Assembly (NCBI RefSeq): GCF_019891545.1
Contig: NZ_JAHDIU010000001.1
Location: 186,001-250,000 of the forward strand
DNA: 64,000 nt
Reading direction: 5' to 3'
From: Flavobacterium coralii
GTDB taxonomy: Bacteria; Bacteroidota; Bacteroidia; Flavobacteriales; Flavobacteriaceae
The notes beneath the pieces were generated by a model, which did not search any database, was not told the DNA's origin, and saw only the letters and a list, made by a program, of their open reading frames with translations. Both the position numbers and the translations under genes were made by a program. Every line of letters begins with the position of its first letter. Positions within the stretch are counted from its first letter, which is position 1. This document shows positions 33,278-42,760 of this stretch, in pieces.

Positions 33278-34501
33278 TTAATCTACAAGTTCTGGCTGGT
33301 AATGTTGTGCCGCAACGGTTTCTATAAGGATGAAAGACGTTCCGCCAAACAATTCGCCAATTTGTTTCAGGTTAGTTAACGAAATAACTCCTGTAACATA
33401 TGCTGAATGGTTATTGGTATATGATTCTTCAATAGTTACAAAATGGTCTTTAAGTACAATATTGTCTTCGTGCCTGTGCCTTAGCAATACCTTAAGGTAA
33501 ACATCATGGGTTAAGCCGCTGCCTTCGCCGCGTTCTATCTTCTTATATTCATACTTATAATCATAGCTAAGCGCAGATATATCTGATAGTACTGCCGATG
33601 CGGTAGGGTGGGCGCCGGCGCCGCGCCCTACAAAAAAGTGGGTATCGGCAAATGCGGTTTTGGTAATTACCCCGTTAAACACATCATCTACATGATACAG
33701 CCTGTTTTCAGGGCCTACAAATTTGGGTAGTACAAAGGCAGTTATCTTACCATCCGGGTTTTTATACGCCTGTGCCACCAGTTTTATTTTAAGCCCTTTT
33801 TCTCGCGCATATTTAAGTTCAAGTTCTCCAATGTTATCTATACCAATATTTATAATTTCATCGGGTTTTGCTATATGTCCAAAAGCATGGGCTAGCAGTA
33901 TTAGCAATTTATACTTGGCGTCAAACCCGCCTACATCCAGCAACGGGTTGCTTTCTGCAAAACCTTTATCCTGCGCCTGTTTTAGCGCTGTTTCATAAAT
34001 CAGGTTTTCCTGTATGGTTTTGGTAAGTATGTAGTTGGTAGAGCCATTCACTATCCCTTCTATAGATTCTAAAAGGTCGTTATCATAATACTCTTCAAGG
34101 TTACGTATTATAGGCATACTCGCACAGGCAGCCGCTTCATACAGTAACGGCACATTATATTGCTTTTGCAATTGCAGCAGTTCTTCAAAATGTTCGGCAA
34201 CCATTTTTTTATTGGCCGATACTACCGCTTTCCCTTTTTTAAGCGCTGCCGCCACTATTTCGAATGCTGCATCGGCATCATCTATAAGCTCTACCACTAC
34301 ATTAATGGTTGCATCGTTTAGTATTTCATTCTTATCATACGTAAAATGCTGTTTGTCAATTTCTCGCGGCTTATTTTTATCTTTAACGCATATCCTGCTG
34401 ATATTAGCTTTTAGCCCCGGTGTTTTTTGCAGTACCTCATATAATCCAAAGCCTACGCAGCCAAACCCGAACAATCCTATATTTAAATTTTTTCTCGACA
34501 T
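33278..34501 (-). CDS. hom: Homoserine dehydrogenase
   Basis: Reduces aspartate semialdehyde to homoserine for methionine and threonine synthesis. The 407-residue protein has the NAD(P) motif GLFGFGCVGFGL (about residues 9-20), AAALKKGKAVVSANKKMVAE and EGIVNGSTNYILTK (shown in part). A shorter C-terminal ACT-like region follows (about 330-407). It starts 8 bases after the stop of the trans-sulfuration enzyme gene, so both lie under the SAM riboswitch upstream. Confidence 0.93.
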   Translation of the reverse strand: MSRKNLNIGLFGFGCVGFGLYEVLQKTPGLKANISRICVKDKNKPREIDKQHFTYDKNEILNDATINVVVELIDDADAAFEIVAAALKKGKAVVSANKKMVAEHFEELLQLQKQYNVPLLYEAAACASMPIIRNLEEYYDNDLLESIEGIVNGSTNYILTKTIQENLIYETALKQAQDKGFAESNPLLDVGGFDAKYKLLILLAHAFGHIAKPDEIINIGIDNIGELELKYAREKGLKIKLVAQAYKNPDGKITAFVLPKFVGPENRLYHVDDVFNGVITKTAFADTHFFVGRGAGAHPTASAVLSDISALSYDYKYEYKKIERGEGSGLTHDVYLKVLLRHRHEDNIVLKDHFVTIEESYTNNHSAYVTGVISLTNLKQIGELFGGTSFILIETVAAQHYQPELVD

Positions 34502-34508
34502 TTCCGGT

Positions 34509-35696
34509 TTAATTAGCTGTTACTACTGTGTTTTCAACTGCGTTCTTTTGCTGTAAAGCTGTTGCAAACGCCTGTTTTAAATCTTCAATAAGGTCATCTG
34601 CATCTTCAAGCCCTACCGATAAGCGTATAAGGCTGTCTGTAACCCCCGAGCTGTACCTTTTTTCTGCGGGGATAGATTTATGTGTCATTTCGCAGGGCAG
34701 GCAACACAGGCTTTTAACACCGCCCAGGCTTTCTGCCAGCTTAAAGAGTTTTGTTCCCGAAACAATGGCAGATGCCAGTTGTTTGTCATCTATAGCCAGG
34801 TCAAAAGCTATAACCCCGCCAAAATATTTTTGCTGCTTTTTGGCAATTTCATGGTTGTGGTGCGAAGGTAACCCTGGGTAATACACATTTTTTACCAGTT
34901 TTTCTTCCAGCATGTATTCTGCTATTTTTTGAGCATTTTCAGCGTGTTGCCTTATGCGTAGCGAAAGGGTTTCTATACCGCGTATAACCAGCCAGCTATC
35001 AAAAGGGGCCAGTATGGCTCCACTTGCATTTTGTATGAATTTTATCTTATCGCCAAGCTGTGGTGTTGCTGTAACCACAAGCCCGGCTATAAGGTCACTG
35101 TGGCCCGAAATGTATTTTGTGGCACTGTGTACCACAATATCGGCTCCCAGGTTTATGGGTTTTTGCGCCGCCGGAGATGCAAAGGTATTATCTACACACA
35201 GCACTATATTATGTGCTTTGGCTATCTGTGCAATAGCAGCAATATCAGATACTTTAAGGGTTGGGTTGGTAGGCGATTCTATCCAGATAAGCTTCGTTGC
35301 CGGAGTTACGGCGTTTGCTATATTGGCACTGTTGGTAGAATCTACATACTTAACGCTGATGCCAAATTTTTGGTATACGTGTGTAAACAGCCTGAACGCC
35401 CCGCCATAAATATCATCTACGGCTATAATTTCATCGCCTGTTTCAAGCAGCTTTACAACAGCATCTATAGCGGCAAGCCCGCTTGCAAACGCATAGCCAT
35501 TACTGCCGTTTTCAAGTTGGGCAATGCAGTCTTCCAGCGCTTTGCGGGTGGGGTTGTTGCTGCGCGAATAGTCAAAGCCCTTATGTATGCCGGCCGCTTG
35601 CTGCACAAAGGTTGAAGTTTGGTAAATGGGCACCGATATGCTTCCGGTTAATGCATCTACAGGTATGCTGTGCAGTGTTAGTGTTTGCTCTTTCAT
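34509..35696 (-). CDS. Trans-sulfuration PLP enzyme (MetB/MetC/MetZ family)
   Basis: A 395-residue Cys/Met-metabolism PLP-dependent enzyme. Conserved blocks are YSRSNNPTRKALEDCIAQLE near residue 45, ASGLAAIDAV near 70-80, LIWIESPTNPTLKV near 135, and the PLP lysine in HSATKYISGHSDLIAG (about 194). The family includes cystathionine gamma-synthase, beta-lyase and O-acylhomoserine sulfhydrylase; the sequence does not decide between them, so no symbol is given. It is first in an operon with hom and follows a SAM-I riboswitch, which supports a methionine role. Confidence 0.88.
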   Translation of the reverse strand: MKEQTLTLHSIPVDALTGSISVPIYQTSTFVQQAAGIHKGFDYSRSNNPTRKALEDCIAQLENGSNGYAFASGLAAIDAVVKLLETGDEIIAVDDIYGGAFRLFTHVYQKFGISVKYVDSTNSANIANAVTPATKLIWIESPTNPTLKVSDIAAIAQIAKAHNIVLCVDNTFASPAAQKPINLGADIVVHSATKYISGHSDLIAGLVVTATPQLGDKIKFIQNASGAILAPFDSWLVIRGIETLSLRIRQHAENAQKIAEYMLEEKLVKNVYYPGLPSHHNHEIAKKQQKYFGGVIAFDLAIDDKQLASAIVSGTKLFKLAESLGGVKSLCCLPCEMTHKSIPAEKRYSSGVTDSLIRLSVGLEDADDLIEDLKQAFATALQQKNAVENTVVTAN

Positions 35697-35786
35697 TGTT
35701 CTTCAGATTTAGAAAATTTTTAAATAAAACATTTGAATCAGTCCGTAAAAAACTATCCAAATCCATTACCGGAAAGGGCATAAAAC

Positions 35787-35960
35787 AAAAATGCCCTTCC
35801 GATAAGTCAGAAAGGCACATAATATCTCGAGCTATTATCTACTGGTTTCTAAACTTATCTTTCCACGCTTGTGCGCGGTTGAAAGTGGCACCTTATCCGC
35901 CGTATGCGGACAGGTTGCCAAGACGTCACAGGGTCAACTCCCTCGGTCTTTCTGGATAAG
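35787..35960 (-). promoter_or_regulatory. SAM-I riboswitch with terminator platform
   Basis: The minus strand from 35960 reads CTTATCCAGAAAGACCGAGG, then GAGTTGACCCTGTGA, GGCAACC and GGTGCCA, matching the S-box core. The P1 helix is CTTATC (35955-35960) with GATAAG (35854-35859). Downstream, CTTATC occurs again (35801-35806). It can pair with the P1 3' strand to form an antiterminator, with adjoining GTTTAGAAA and TTTCTGA pairs. Otherwise a GCCTTTC/GGAAGGGC stem (about 35791-35817) plus T run forms a terminator. High SAM would stabilise P1 and stop transcription of the trans-sulfuration and hom genes. Confidence 0.92.
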
Positions 35961-36067
35961 AATAATTTTCTAAAAGAACTTGCAGCAAAGTTAGAGCAGA
36001 AACTTTTAAATTTCCAAATAAAATTTTTAAAAATTTATATACTGCTGTAATTCAGTATTTTAAAATT
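35961..36067 (-). promoter_or_regulatory. Promoter of the riboswitch operon
   Basis: On the minus strand TTTG (36015-36018), 21 bases, then TAACTTTG (35986-35993) form a good -33/-7 pair. A start near 35979 would be about 19 bases before the aptamer. The remaining A+T-rich bases up to 36067 show nothing else. The stretch between the terminator (35787) and the start codon (35696) also shows nothing beyond leader RNA. Confidence 0.7.
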
Positions 36068-36922
36068 CTAATAAACCTGTGATAGTGTTATGAAAAGTAT
36101 TGCTGCAAGCGCAAGGAAGATACCTGCATAATTTAAAATCGACATCTTTTCCTTAAATATAAATACACCCGCAACGCTGCCTAAAACAATTACGCCAATA
36201 TTCATACTGGCAAAAACGGTGGAAGGATTATCTGAAAAAGCACGGTGCGCTTTAAGGTAAAAAAGGATGTTACCAAAATTAAAAAGCCCGGTCAGTATCC
36301 CGAATAGGATGTTCCTGTAATTCAGCTTAGTATTGCAGGTGAGTACATCGTTAACTACAAATAGTACCGATATAAACAGTGCCCCCGCAAAAACAATGAA
36401 TAGTGAGGTAGTGTAGGCTATTGTAGTATAAAGTGCAATTTGCTTAAAAAGTATATCTACTATACCAAAGCCGACAAGCACCACCGCAGGGAATATCCAT
36501 TTTTTACTTTTAGCACCATCGCTTTTCATTAAAATAAGCCAGATAGCAGGAAACCCGATTATTAACCCCGTTATTTTTAAGATATTAAAATCTTCCCTGA
36601 AGATAAAGTAAGAAGCCAGTATAGGGATAATTAAAGAAAGCCGTTGTGCTGCGTCTGTTTTCACTATACCCATGTGCCTTATAGATGCAGCAAGGAATAA
36701 AAATATAGATGGCAACAGTATGGCAAGTGTGCCATATATAACCCAGGGCGCATCTCCATAGGCTTCTGCAACAGAAGGCTCAAAAACAAAATAGCAAAGC
36801 AACAGCGCAGCTACATAATTCCACATAACTACCTGCATAACAGAGACGGGGAACTTTCTTATCACTTTAAAGATAATTCCCACAGTAACACTGCATATTA
36901 TGCTCAGTATGAGGTATAGCAT
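36068..36922 (-). CDS. EamA/DMT-family transporter
   Basis: A 284-residue inner-membrane protein with about ten hydrophobic segments and the two-fold repeat of the drug/metabolite transporter superfamily. The end of the first half is SFFIFREDFNILKITGL-like, and the second half ends with SVAGVFIFKEKMSILNYAGI. I start at 36922 (MLYLILSIICSVTV) because the longer frame from 36973 would add 17 residues before the first helix. The substrate is unknown. It is monocistronic and divergent from the subtilase gene. Confidence 0.88.
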   Translation of the reverse strand: MLYLILSIICSVTVGIIFKVIRKFPVSVMQVVMWNYVAALLLCYFVFEPSVAEAYGDAPWVIYGTLAILLPSIFLFLAASIRHMGIVKTDAAQRLSLIIPILASYFIFREDFNILKITGLIIGFPAIWLILMKSDGAKSKKWIFPAVVLVGFGIVDILFKQIALYTTIAYTTSLFIVFAGALFISVLFVVNDVLTCNTKLNYRNILFGILTGLFNFGNILFYLKAHRAFSDNPSTVFASMNIGVIVLGSVAGVFIFKEKMSILNYAGIFLALAAILFITLSQVY

Positions 36923-36994
36923 CGGCAAAAAAATTTCGCGCAAAAATAACACGTTTTGGTGTAACAGCGGCAATTATATCGTTGTAATCTTTTG

Positions 36995-37002
36995 TATCTT
37001 TG
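36995..37002 (+). promoter_or_regulatory. Predicted -7 box of the subtilase gene
   Basis: TATCTTTG matches the TAnnTTTG consensus about 54 bases before the ATG at 37056. No clear -33 box was found at the usual spacing. Confidence 0.5.
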
Positions 37003-37055
37003 GGTTTTTACACGTTAAGGTGTAAGAAACCCTTATGTTTATTTGCTGTAATGCT

Positions 37056-38663
37056 ATGAAAAAAATTATCATATACCTGCTGTTATTTACAGCAGTTGTT
37101 GCCCGCGCGCAGGAAGACGCTTGGGTATATTTTACCGATAAGCCTGAGGCAGATTTTTATCTTTCCAACCCTTTGCAGATGCTATCTCAAAAAGCGCTGG
37201 ACAGGCGTGCAGTGCAGGGTATAGCCTTAGATGTTACCGATGTTCCGCTGCATGAACCCTATATAACAGCAATATCTGGTGCCCCCGGCATTACGGTAAT
37301 GGCGAAATCAAAATGGCTCAATGCTTTGCACATTCGAGGTACAGAGGAAGCCATAAATGCTCTTACGGAATTAGAATTTGTTGAATCCGTAGATTTTGCC
37401 AACAAACTGCTTAATACATCAGGGCGGCTGCAACAGCCGGAACAAAGGCAAACCGTAAACAAATTTTTAGAAACCCAGGCCGATTTTGATTATGGCGCCG
37501 CACAAAACCAGATAGTTATGCTGAACGGGCACCTGCTGCACCAGCAGGATTATGCAGGTACAGGTGTTACCATAGCGGTTATGGATTCAGGGTTTCCCGG
37601 GGTAGATACAGCAGCGCCCTTTCAGCGGCTGTTTGATAATGAGCAGGTGCTGGGTACTTATGATTTTGTAACGGAGTCGGAAGATGTTTACTCGGTTACC
37701 GATACACACGGCACACTGGTACTTTCTACTATGGGTGGCTACCTTGAGGGCGAATATGCAGGTACAGCACCGGATGCACTTTACTATTTATTCAGGACAG
37801 AGGATGCCGAAAGTGAAAACCCGGTTGAAGAATCCTATTGGGTGGAGGCGGCCGAGGTTGCCGATAGCCTGGGGGTTGATATTATTAATACATCGTTGGG
37901 TTATTTTAAATATGATAACCCCGCTTATGATTATACCTATGAAGATTTAAACGGGCAAACTTCTTTTATATCGCGCGGTGCTAATATTGCCTTTTCGCGC
38001 GGAATGGTTTGTGTAACATCTGCAGGAAACTCAGGCAACAGCGAAGATCCTTATGCAGCCATGCCTGCAGAGGCTACTACCACACTGGCAGTTGGGGCGG
38101 TAAACGCAGAAGAAATACGCTCTCCCTTCAGCTCTATTGGCCCGACTTTTGACGGACGCATAAAACCCGATGTAATGGCAAGGGGAGTTGCCTCGGCAGT
38201 GTCTAATACATCAGGATCAATTGTGGCGGCAAGCGGTACCTCTTTTTCAGGACCTATTACCTGCGGACTTGTGGCTTGCCTGTGGCAAGCGCTGCCGGAG
38301 CTTACCAATGCTGAAATTGTACAGCTTGTAAAGCAATCTGCAGACCGCTTTAATAATCCTGATAACGAATATGGCTATGGCATACCCGATTTTGCCCTTG
38401 CGCTTGATACGGCTTCGGCTCAGCAAATTGATAAAAAATCAATGCTAATAAGCCCTAATCCTGCAACAGATTTAGTACTAATTTCAGGTTTAGAAAGTGA
38501 TGCCGAAATTCTTATTTATAACGGGCTTGGGCAGCAGGTGTATAAAGCCACAGTTGCAAAAAATAAACCTGCTTTTTCGGTACAGGCCTTGCCGGGCGGT
38601 ATTTATACCTTTGTACTTCAGTCGGCAAAAAGCGCACAGTCAGGAAAATTAGTGAAACGATAA
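37056..38663 (+). CDS. Secreted S8 subtilisin-like protease with type IX secretion domain
   Basis: A 535-residue exported protease. I start at 37056 because MKKIIIYLLLFTAVVARAQ is a proper signal peptide, whereas the frame start at 37035 only adds seven residues. The catalytic triad is visible in VMDSGFPG (Asp), DTHGTLV (His) and SGTSFSGPIT (Ser). The last ~75 residues (SPNPATDLVLISG ... IYTFVLQS ... KLVKR) are a typical type A T9SS C-terminal sorting domain. It should therefore cross the outer membrane by the type IX system. It ends 9 bases before the flavoprotein gene. Confidence 0.92.
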   Translation: MKKIIIYLLLFTAVVARAQEDAWVYFTDKPEADFYLSNPLQMLSQKALDRRAVQGIALDVTDVPLHEPYITAISGAPGITVMAKSKWLNALHIRGTEEAINALTELEFVESVDFANKLLNTSGRLQQPEQRQTVNKFLETQADFDYGAAQNQIVMLNGHLLHQQDYAGTGVTIAVMDSGFPGVDTAAPFQRLFDNEQVLGTYDFVTESEDVYSVTDTHGTLVLSTMGGYLEGEYAGTAPDALYYLFRTEDAESENPVEESYWVEAAEVADSLGVDIINTSLGYFKYDNPAYDYTYEDLNGQTSFISRGANIAFSRGMVCVTSAGNSGNSEDPYAAMPAEATTTLAVGAVNAEEIRSPFSSIGPTFDGRIKPDVMARGVASAVSNTSGSIVAASGTSFSGPITCGLVACLWQALPELTNAEIVQLVKQSADRFNNPDNEYGYGIPDFALALDTASAQQIDKKSMLISPNPATDLVLISGLESDAEILIYNGLGQQVYKATVAKNKPAFSVQALPGGIYTFVLQSAKSAQSGKLVKR

Positions 38664-38672
38664 TACATATAA

Positions 38673-39611
38673 ATGAACAGAATAACACAACTTTTTAATA
38701 TACAGTACCCTGTAATACAGGCAGGAATGATTTGGGCAAGCGGTTATAAACTGGCAAGCGCAGTGAGTAATGCAGGCGGACTTGGCATTATTGGTGCCGG
38801 TTCTATGTACCCCGAAGTTTTAAGGGAACACATAGAAAAATGCAAAAAAGCTACTGATAAGCCTTTTGCGGTTAATGTACCCATGCTGTACCCGGATATT
38901 GAAAAGATAATGGATATTATAGTAGAGGAGGGAGTAAAAATAGTATTTACCTCTGCGGGAAACCCCAAAACGTGGACAGCTTTCCTTAAAGAAAAAGGGA
39001 TAACAGTTGTGCATGTTGTAAGCAGCGTTAAGTTTGCGCTGAAAGCCCAGGAAGCAGGAGTGGATGCTGTTGTAGCCGAAGGCTTTGAAGCAGGGGGGCA
39101 TAACGGGCGTGAGGAAACCACCACCTTTACGCTGATACCTATGGTAAAGGAGCAGTTGCAAGTGCCTCTTATTGCTGCAGGGGGTATAGCCACAGGCAGG
39201 GGTATGCTGGCAGCCATGGTACTGGGAGCCGATGGCGTACAGATTGGCAGCCGTTTTGCCGCTTCGGTAGAGTCTTCCTCACACGAAAATTTTAAACGTG
39301 CCATAGTAGAGGCTAAAGACGGCGACACCCATGTAACCCTGAAAGAGCTTGCACCTGTAAGGCTTATAAAGAATAAGTTTTTTAATGACGTTACAGCGCT
39401 TTACGCCAAGTCGCCCACAGTAGATGACCTTAAAGCGCTTTTAGGCCGTGCACGTGCCAAAAAAGGCATGTTTGAAGGCGACCTTGAAGAGGGTGAGCTT
39501 GAAATAGGGCAGATAGCAGGGCTTATACATGACATTAAACCAGCCGCCCAGATACTACAGGAAATAATAGCTGATTTTGAACAGGCCAAAAGAGAGGCAG
39601 CGGGATTATAA
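38673..39611 (+). CDS. Nitronate monooxygenase-family flavoprotein
   Basis: A 312-residue TIM-barrel NAD(P)H-dependent flavin oxidoreductase of the 2-nitropropane dioxygenase group, which also includes FabK-type enoyl-ACP reductases. It begins NIQYPVIQAGMIWASGYKLA. The FMN and active-site segments are VAEGFEAGGHNGREE (about residue 138) and PLIAAGGIATGRGMLAAMVL (about 168). The exact substrate is not resolved. It lies 9 bases after the subtilase stop, but a functional link is unclear. Confidence 0.88.
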   Translation: MNRITQLFNIQYPVIQAGMIWASGYKLASAVSNAGGLGIIGAGSMYPEVLREHIEKCKKATDKPFAVNVPMLYPDIEKIMDIIVEEGVKIVFTSAGNPKTWTAFLKEKGITVVHVVSSVKFALKAQEAGVDAVVAEGFEAGGHNGREETTTFTLIPMVKEQLQVPLIAAGGIATGRGMLAAMVLGADGVQIGSRFAASVESSSHENFKRAIVEAKDGDTHVTLKELAPVRLIKNKFFNDVTALYAKSPTVDDLKALLGRARAKKGMFEGDLEEGELEIGQIAGLIHDIKPAAQILQEIIADFEQAKREAAGL

Positions 39612-39643
39612 ATTCTTAGACTATCGATATACTATAAAAAGCA

Positions 39644-40123
39644 TTACTTAGGTTTTTTTGTGATATTTAGCCCTGTTTTGTATCCTGTAAATATTGTTAG
39701 TAGTACTATTGTACCTAAAATAAAATATAAGTAAGAAGAGTCAATAAAAAATGGTTTGTACTCGATCTTGTTTGGCATTCTGCTTAAAGGAGGATGAACC
39801 GTCCAACTTGCTTGGGTATTTAGCATATCATTTAAAGATATAAACCAAGCCCATAAAAGTATAAATGCAGAGGCATAAATTAAAAAGTTTACATTTCTCA
39901 AATTGTTTTTAAATCCTGATATAATTACTCTTATCAGCATGATTATAAAACCTAAAAAGATAGCTCCGGTATATAAAATATCTATGTTTTTTATCACGAA
40001 GTAGCTATCATGTACATTTATATCAACAGTGCTTTCTTCAGATATATCAAATTTTAAAAAGACAATAGTCATTAATAACGGGAGACAAAACCATAAGACT
40101 TCTGCAACATATTTATTTCTCAT
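39644..40123 (-). CDS. Membrane protein of unknown function
   Basis: A 159-residue protein with four hydrophobic segments. The segment VDINVHDSYFVIKNIDILY slightly resembles a helix-loop of heme-copper oxidase subunit I, but no copper or heme histidine set is present. It is probably an independent small membrane protein. It lies 60 bases downstream of the alkaline phosphatase gene, separated by a terminator. Confidence 0.6.
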   Translation of the reverse strand: MRNKYVAEVLWFCLPLLMTIVFLKFDISEESTVDINVHDSYFVIKNIDILYTGAIFLGFIIMLIRVIISGFKNNLRNVNFLIYASAFILLWAWFISLNDMLNTQASWTVHPPLSRMPNKIEYKPFFIDSSYLYFILGTIVLLTIFTGYKTGLNITKKPK

Positions 40124-40137
40124 ACATCATAGTTTAA

Positions 40138-40165
40138 AAAAAGCCTGGAAATTCCAGGCTTAAAA
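40138..40165 (-). terminator. Terminator after alkaline phosphatase
   Basis: AAGCCTGGAA / TTCCAGGCTT is a perfect stem at 40141-40161. A run on the left side of the plus strand gives a minus-strand T run. It lies 22 bases past the stop at 40184. Confidence 0.85.
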
Positions 40166-40183
40166 ATATATATAATATTTAAT

Positions 40184-41602
40184 TTAAAACTTATTTTCCA
40201 CTTCTGCGGCTTGTAGCATCAGGTAATGCAGGTCGGTATTTTTTACAAAAGGCTTAAGCAGGTCGCTGCCCGGGCCAAACATAGCCAACTCTACATAATC
40301 AGCAGAATGATCCATGCTTATCCAACCTACAGAGGTATATTCTTTCTGCATTTCGGCAAATGCTTTAAAAGGCAATTTTTTATAATTATAAAGCCCGTCT
40401 TCTTTGTCTAAATCGCCTGTGTAATGGCCTAAAATAAATTTAGCCTGCTCATCGGTAACGGTATGTGCGTTGGCATATTTAATTATTTCCTTTACTTTGG
40501 CAACTGTAAAATCAGGCTTTATTTCGTTAAGTACCCACTCGTTGGTTTGGGTAAAGTTTTGCAGGTTGTCAAAATTATCATTAGCCTCTTTGCCATAAAT
40601 AATACCCGGGTTGGCGTTACCGTGGTCGGTGGTTATAATTACAAGTGTCTCACCATCTTTTTCGGCAAAATCCATTGCAGTTTTTACAGCCTCGTCAAAA
40701 GCAAGCTGGTCATAAAGCAAAGCGCCTAAGTCATTAGCATGCGCACCCCAGTCCACCTTACCTGCTTCCACCTGAAGCACAAACCCGTTTTTATGCCCTT
40801 TCATCTGGTCTATGGCTTTTTTTGCCATTTCTGCCAGCGTAGGTACTTTCTTTTCTGTTTCGTTGTTGCTTTTCCTGTCAAGGCTGTAAGGCATGCCTTC
40901 ATCAGCAAAAACACCCAGTATTTTTTTACCAGCCTCAGCCTGCATCATTTCGTTGCGGCTGCGCACCACCTGCCAGCCTTTTGCTTTATAAGCGGCATAC
41001 AGGTCTTTTTTATCTTTACGTTTGGCAGCATCAAAATAATTATTACCGCCACCCATCATCACATCAAAACCAAGCTCAAGGTAATCTTCTGCAATTTGCG
41101 GCATTGCATTCCTGCTGTCGCTGTTAACACAAAAGCCGGCAGGTGTAGCGTGGGTAATAGGCACAGTAGTAACACAGCCTGCCATTTTACCTGCTTTTTT
41201 AAACTTTTGCCATATCGGCAGGTGTTTTTCGCCTTTAGGCCCCACGTTTAATGAGCCATTGTTAACCCTTGCACCGCCACCCCAGGACGAACTTGCCGCA
41301 GCCGAATCGGTTACTATAGAACTCGCCGAAGCAGTATCCATAAGGGCACGTGCCACGCGGTTATCGCGATATAGCTGGAGCCAGTTAGAACCTTTACCGG
41401 TTTTACGGCTAAGGTACAAATCGGCCATGTTCAGCGTACCGCTGCTCATGCCGTCGCTTACAAGGAATATAATATTTTTAGCTTTTTTGTTTTTACCTGT
41501 AGTATCAAAATCTAATAGCCCTGTTGTTGTTTTAAAAGGCGCTGCAACGGTTGCCCCAAGTGTAAAAAGCGAGCCGTTCCTGAAAAACTTTCTCCTGTCC
41601 AT
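40184..41602 (-). CDS. Alkaline phosphatase
   Basis: A 472-residue exported phosphomonoesterase. It starts MDRRKFFRNGSLFTLGATVA, a twin-arginine-like signal. The catalytic serine is in IVTDSAAASSSWG (about residues 96-108). Metal ligands include the first Asp in FLVSDGMSSG, EAGKVDWGAHANDLG and TTDHGNANPG, as in PhoA-type enzymes. It would release phosphate in the periplasm or outside. No phosphate-regulation motif was recognised upstream. Confidence 0.92.
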   Translation of the reverse strand: MDRRKFFRNGSLFTLGATVAAPFKTTTGLLDFDTTGKNKKAKNIIFLVSDGMSSGTLNMADLYLSRKTGKGSNWLQLYRDNRVARALMDTASASSIVTDSAAASSSWGGGARVNNGSLNVGPKGEKHLPIWQKFKKAGKMAGCVTTVPITHATPAGFCVNSDSRNAMPQIAEDYLELGFDVMMGGGNNYFDAAKRKDKKDLYAAYKAKGWQVVRSRNEMMQAEAGKKILGVFADEGMPYSLDRKSNNETEKKVPTLAEMAKKAIDQMKGHKNGFVLQVEAGKVDWGAHANDLGALLYDQLAFDEAVKTAMDFAEKDGETLVIITTDHGNANPGIIYGKEANDNFDNLQNFTQTNEWVLNEIKPDFTVAKVKEIIKYANAHTVTDEQAKFILGHYTGDLDKEDGLYNYKKLPFKAFAEMQKEYTSVGWISMDHSADYVELAMFGPGSDLLKPFVKNTDLHYLMLQAAEVENKF

Positions 41603-41673
41603 TATAAAGTTCGTTATTTGCCAAATATAATAAACTCTGCCAAGAAGGTTTATTGCGGATTGTTATTTCTTGG

Positions 41674-42225
41674 TTATGTATTTTGTTCCGACCTTTTCCG
41701 GAAATTAAAGTATACAGCTATAATAAGCCCAGCCAGTGCGCCCATGTAGCTGAAGTTATGAATACTGCCTACAATTACAAAGCTGTTGATGTCTGTAACG
41801 CTTTCCGGTATATACCATCCTGCATATGGTTCAGGCTGATATATTATAATTATACTTCCATAAGTATAGCCTGCTATACCACTGATAATAGCAACGGCTA
41901 TAGTTATTAGTATTGCCTTTACAGATGTTGTTATCATTGCTCTCAATAAGTTTTGCCTTAATGCCAGCATTGATAGGATAATACCAATAATAAACCCGAC
42001 CCACCATGTAGCCATCCATCCTGTTACTGCTACCAAAAGGCGCAGATTTCGGATAGGTGTATCATTGCCTTCTAATAATCTGAACTGAATAAACTTGAAT
42101 TTTGTATAATATTCAGGCGAAATGCTATACGTTATCTGGTCGTGTAAGATTCCGTATATGCCAGCAATCATAATACTTAATATAATAATGATAAAAATTG
42201 CAGCAATTTTTTTAGCAAGATTCAT
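41674..42225 (-). CDS. Membrane protein of unknown function
   Basis: A 183-residue protein with about four hydrophobic segments (AAIFIIIILSIMIAGIYGIL at the N-terminus). I start at 42225 rather than the longer frame start at 42255, since the former begins right before the first helix. Its neighbour in the opposite direction is the exported protein at 42262. No family is recognised. Confidence 0.6.
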   Translation of the reverse strand: MNLAKKIAAIFIIIILSIMIAGIYGILHDQITYSISPEYYTKFKFIQFRLLEGNDTPIRNLRLLVAVTGWMATWWVGFIIGIILSMLALRQNLLRAMITTSVKAILITIAVAIISGIAGYTYGSIIIIYQPEPYAGWYIPESVTDINSFVIVGSIHNFSYMGALAGLIIAVYFNFRKRSEQNT

Positions 42226-42261
42226 TGTACATTTTTTAAATTTGAAACAAACCATCCAAAT

Positions 42262-42759
42262 ATGAAAATTATTTTGAAAACCAAGGTATTGCTCATTGCT
42301 TTATTTTTATTACCACTTACAGGCAAAGCACAGGTAACGAACAATATGCCATCGGGCGATGGCAATAGCGATTACACATTTAAGTATATAAAATGCACTC
42401 CGGTATGCTGGAAAAATGCGTCAAATGAATTTAATATTTATCTAGAAAGAGAGGGCAGTGTGCACCTGTATACATTTCTGAGCGAAAAGGAAATTAATTT
42501 AGGTCGGTTACCTGAGTTTGAAATCCTGTGTTATTCAAAACATTTTTTTGTGTTGCACAGCTCTTCGGATATAAATTTTTACTTCATAGTTGGAAATAAA
42601 GCTGAAAAAGATTCAATAAATTTGGTAAGCAGTATTTATAAACCTACCCGTATTTATAGTGGCGCTGGTATAGCCCACCACACATGGACAAAAGATAAAG
42701 AAGGTAAGCCATCACTTGATAAACTAAAGGCAGCTAAAAGTATTTATGATGCTATGTAA
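42262..42759 (+). CDS. Exported protein of unknown function
   Basis: A 165-residue protein with a signal peptide (LLIALFLLPLTGKAQV). The mature part has mixed strands and two cysteines (KCTPVCW near residue 45). No family is recognised. It is followed by the palindromic repeat. Confidence 0.6.
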   Translation: MKIILKTKVLLIALFLLPLTGKAQVTNNMPSGDGNSDYTFKYIKCTPVCWKNASNEFNIYLEREGSVHLYTFLSEKEINLGRLPEFEILCYSKHFFVLHSSSDINFYFIVGNKAEKDSINLVSSIYKPTRIYSGAGIAHHTWTKDKEGKPSLDKLKAAKSIYDAM

Positions 42760-42760
42760 T

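Noticed and set aside
39644-40123. Cytochrome oxidase subunit I fragment
   Set aside because: Only one weak HDSYFVI-like segment is shared, and the histidine ligands are missing; treated as an unknown membrane protein.
40739-41251. 170-codon plus-strand frame opposite alkaline phosphatase
   Set aside because: Antisense shadow of a conserved gene, with no recognisable protein features.
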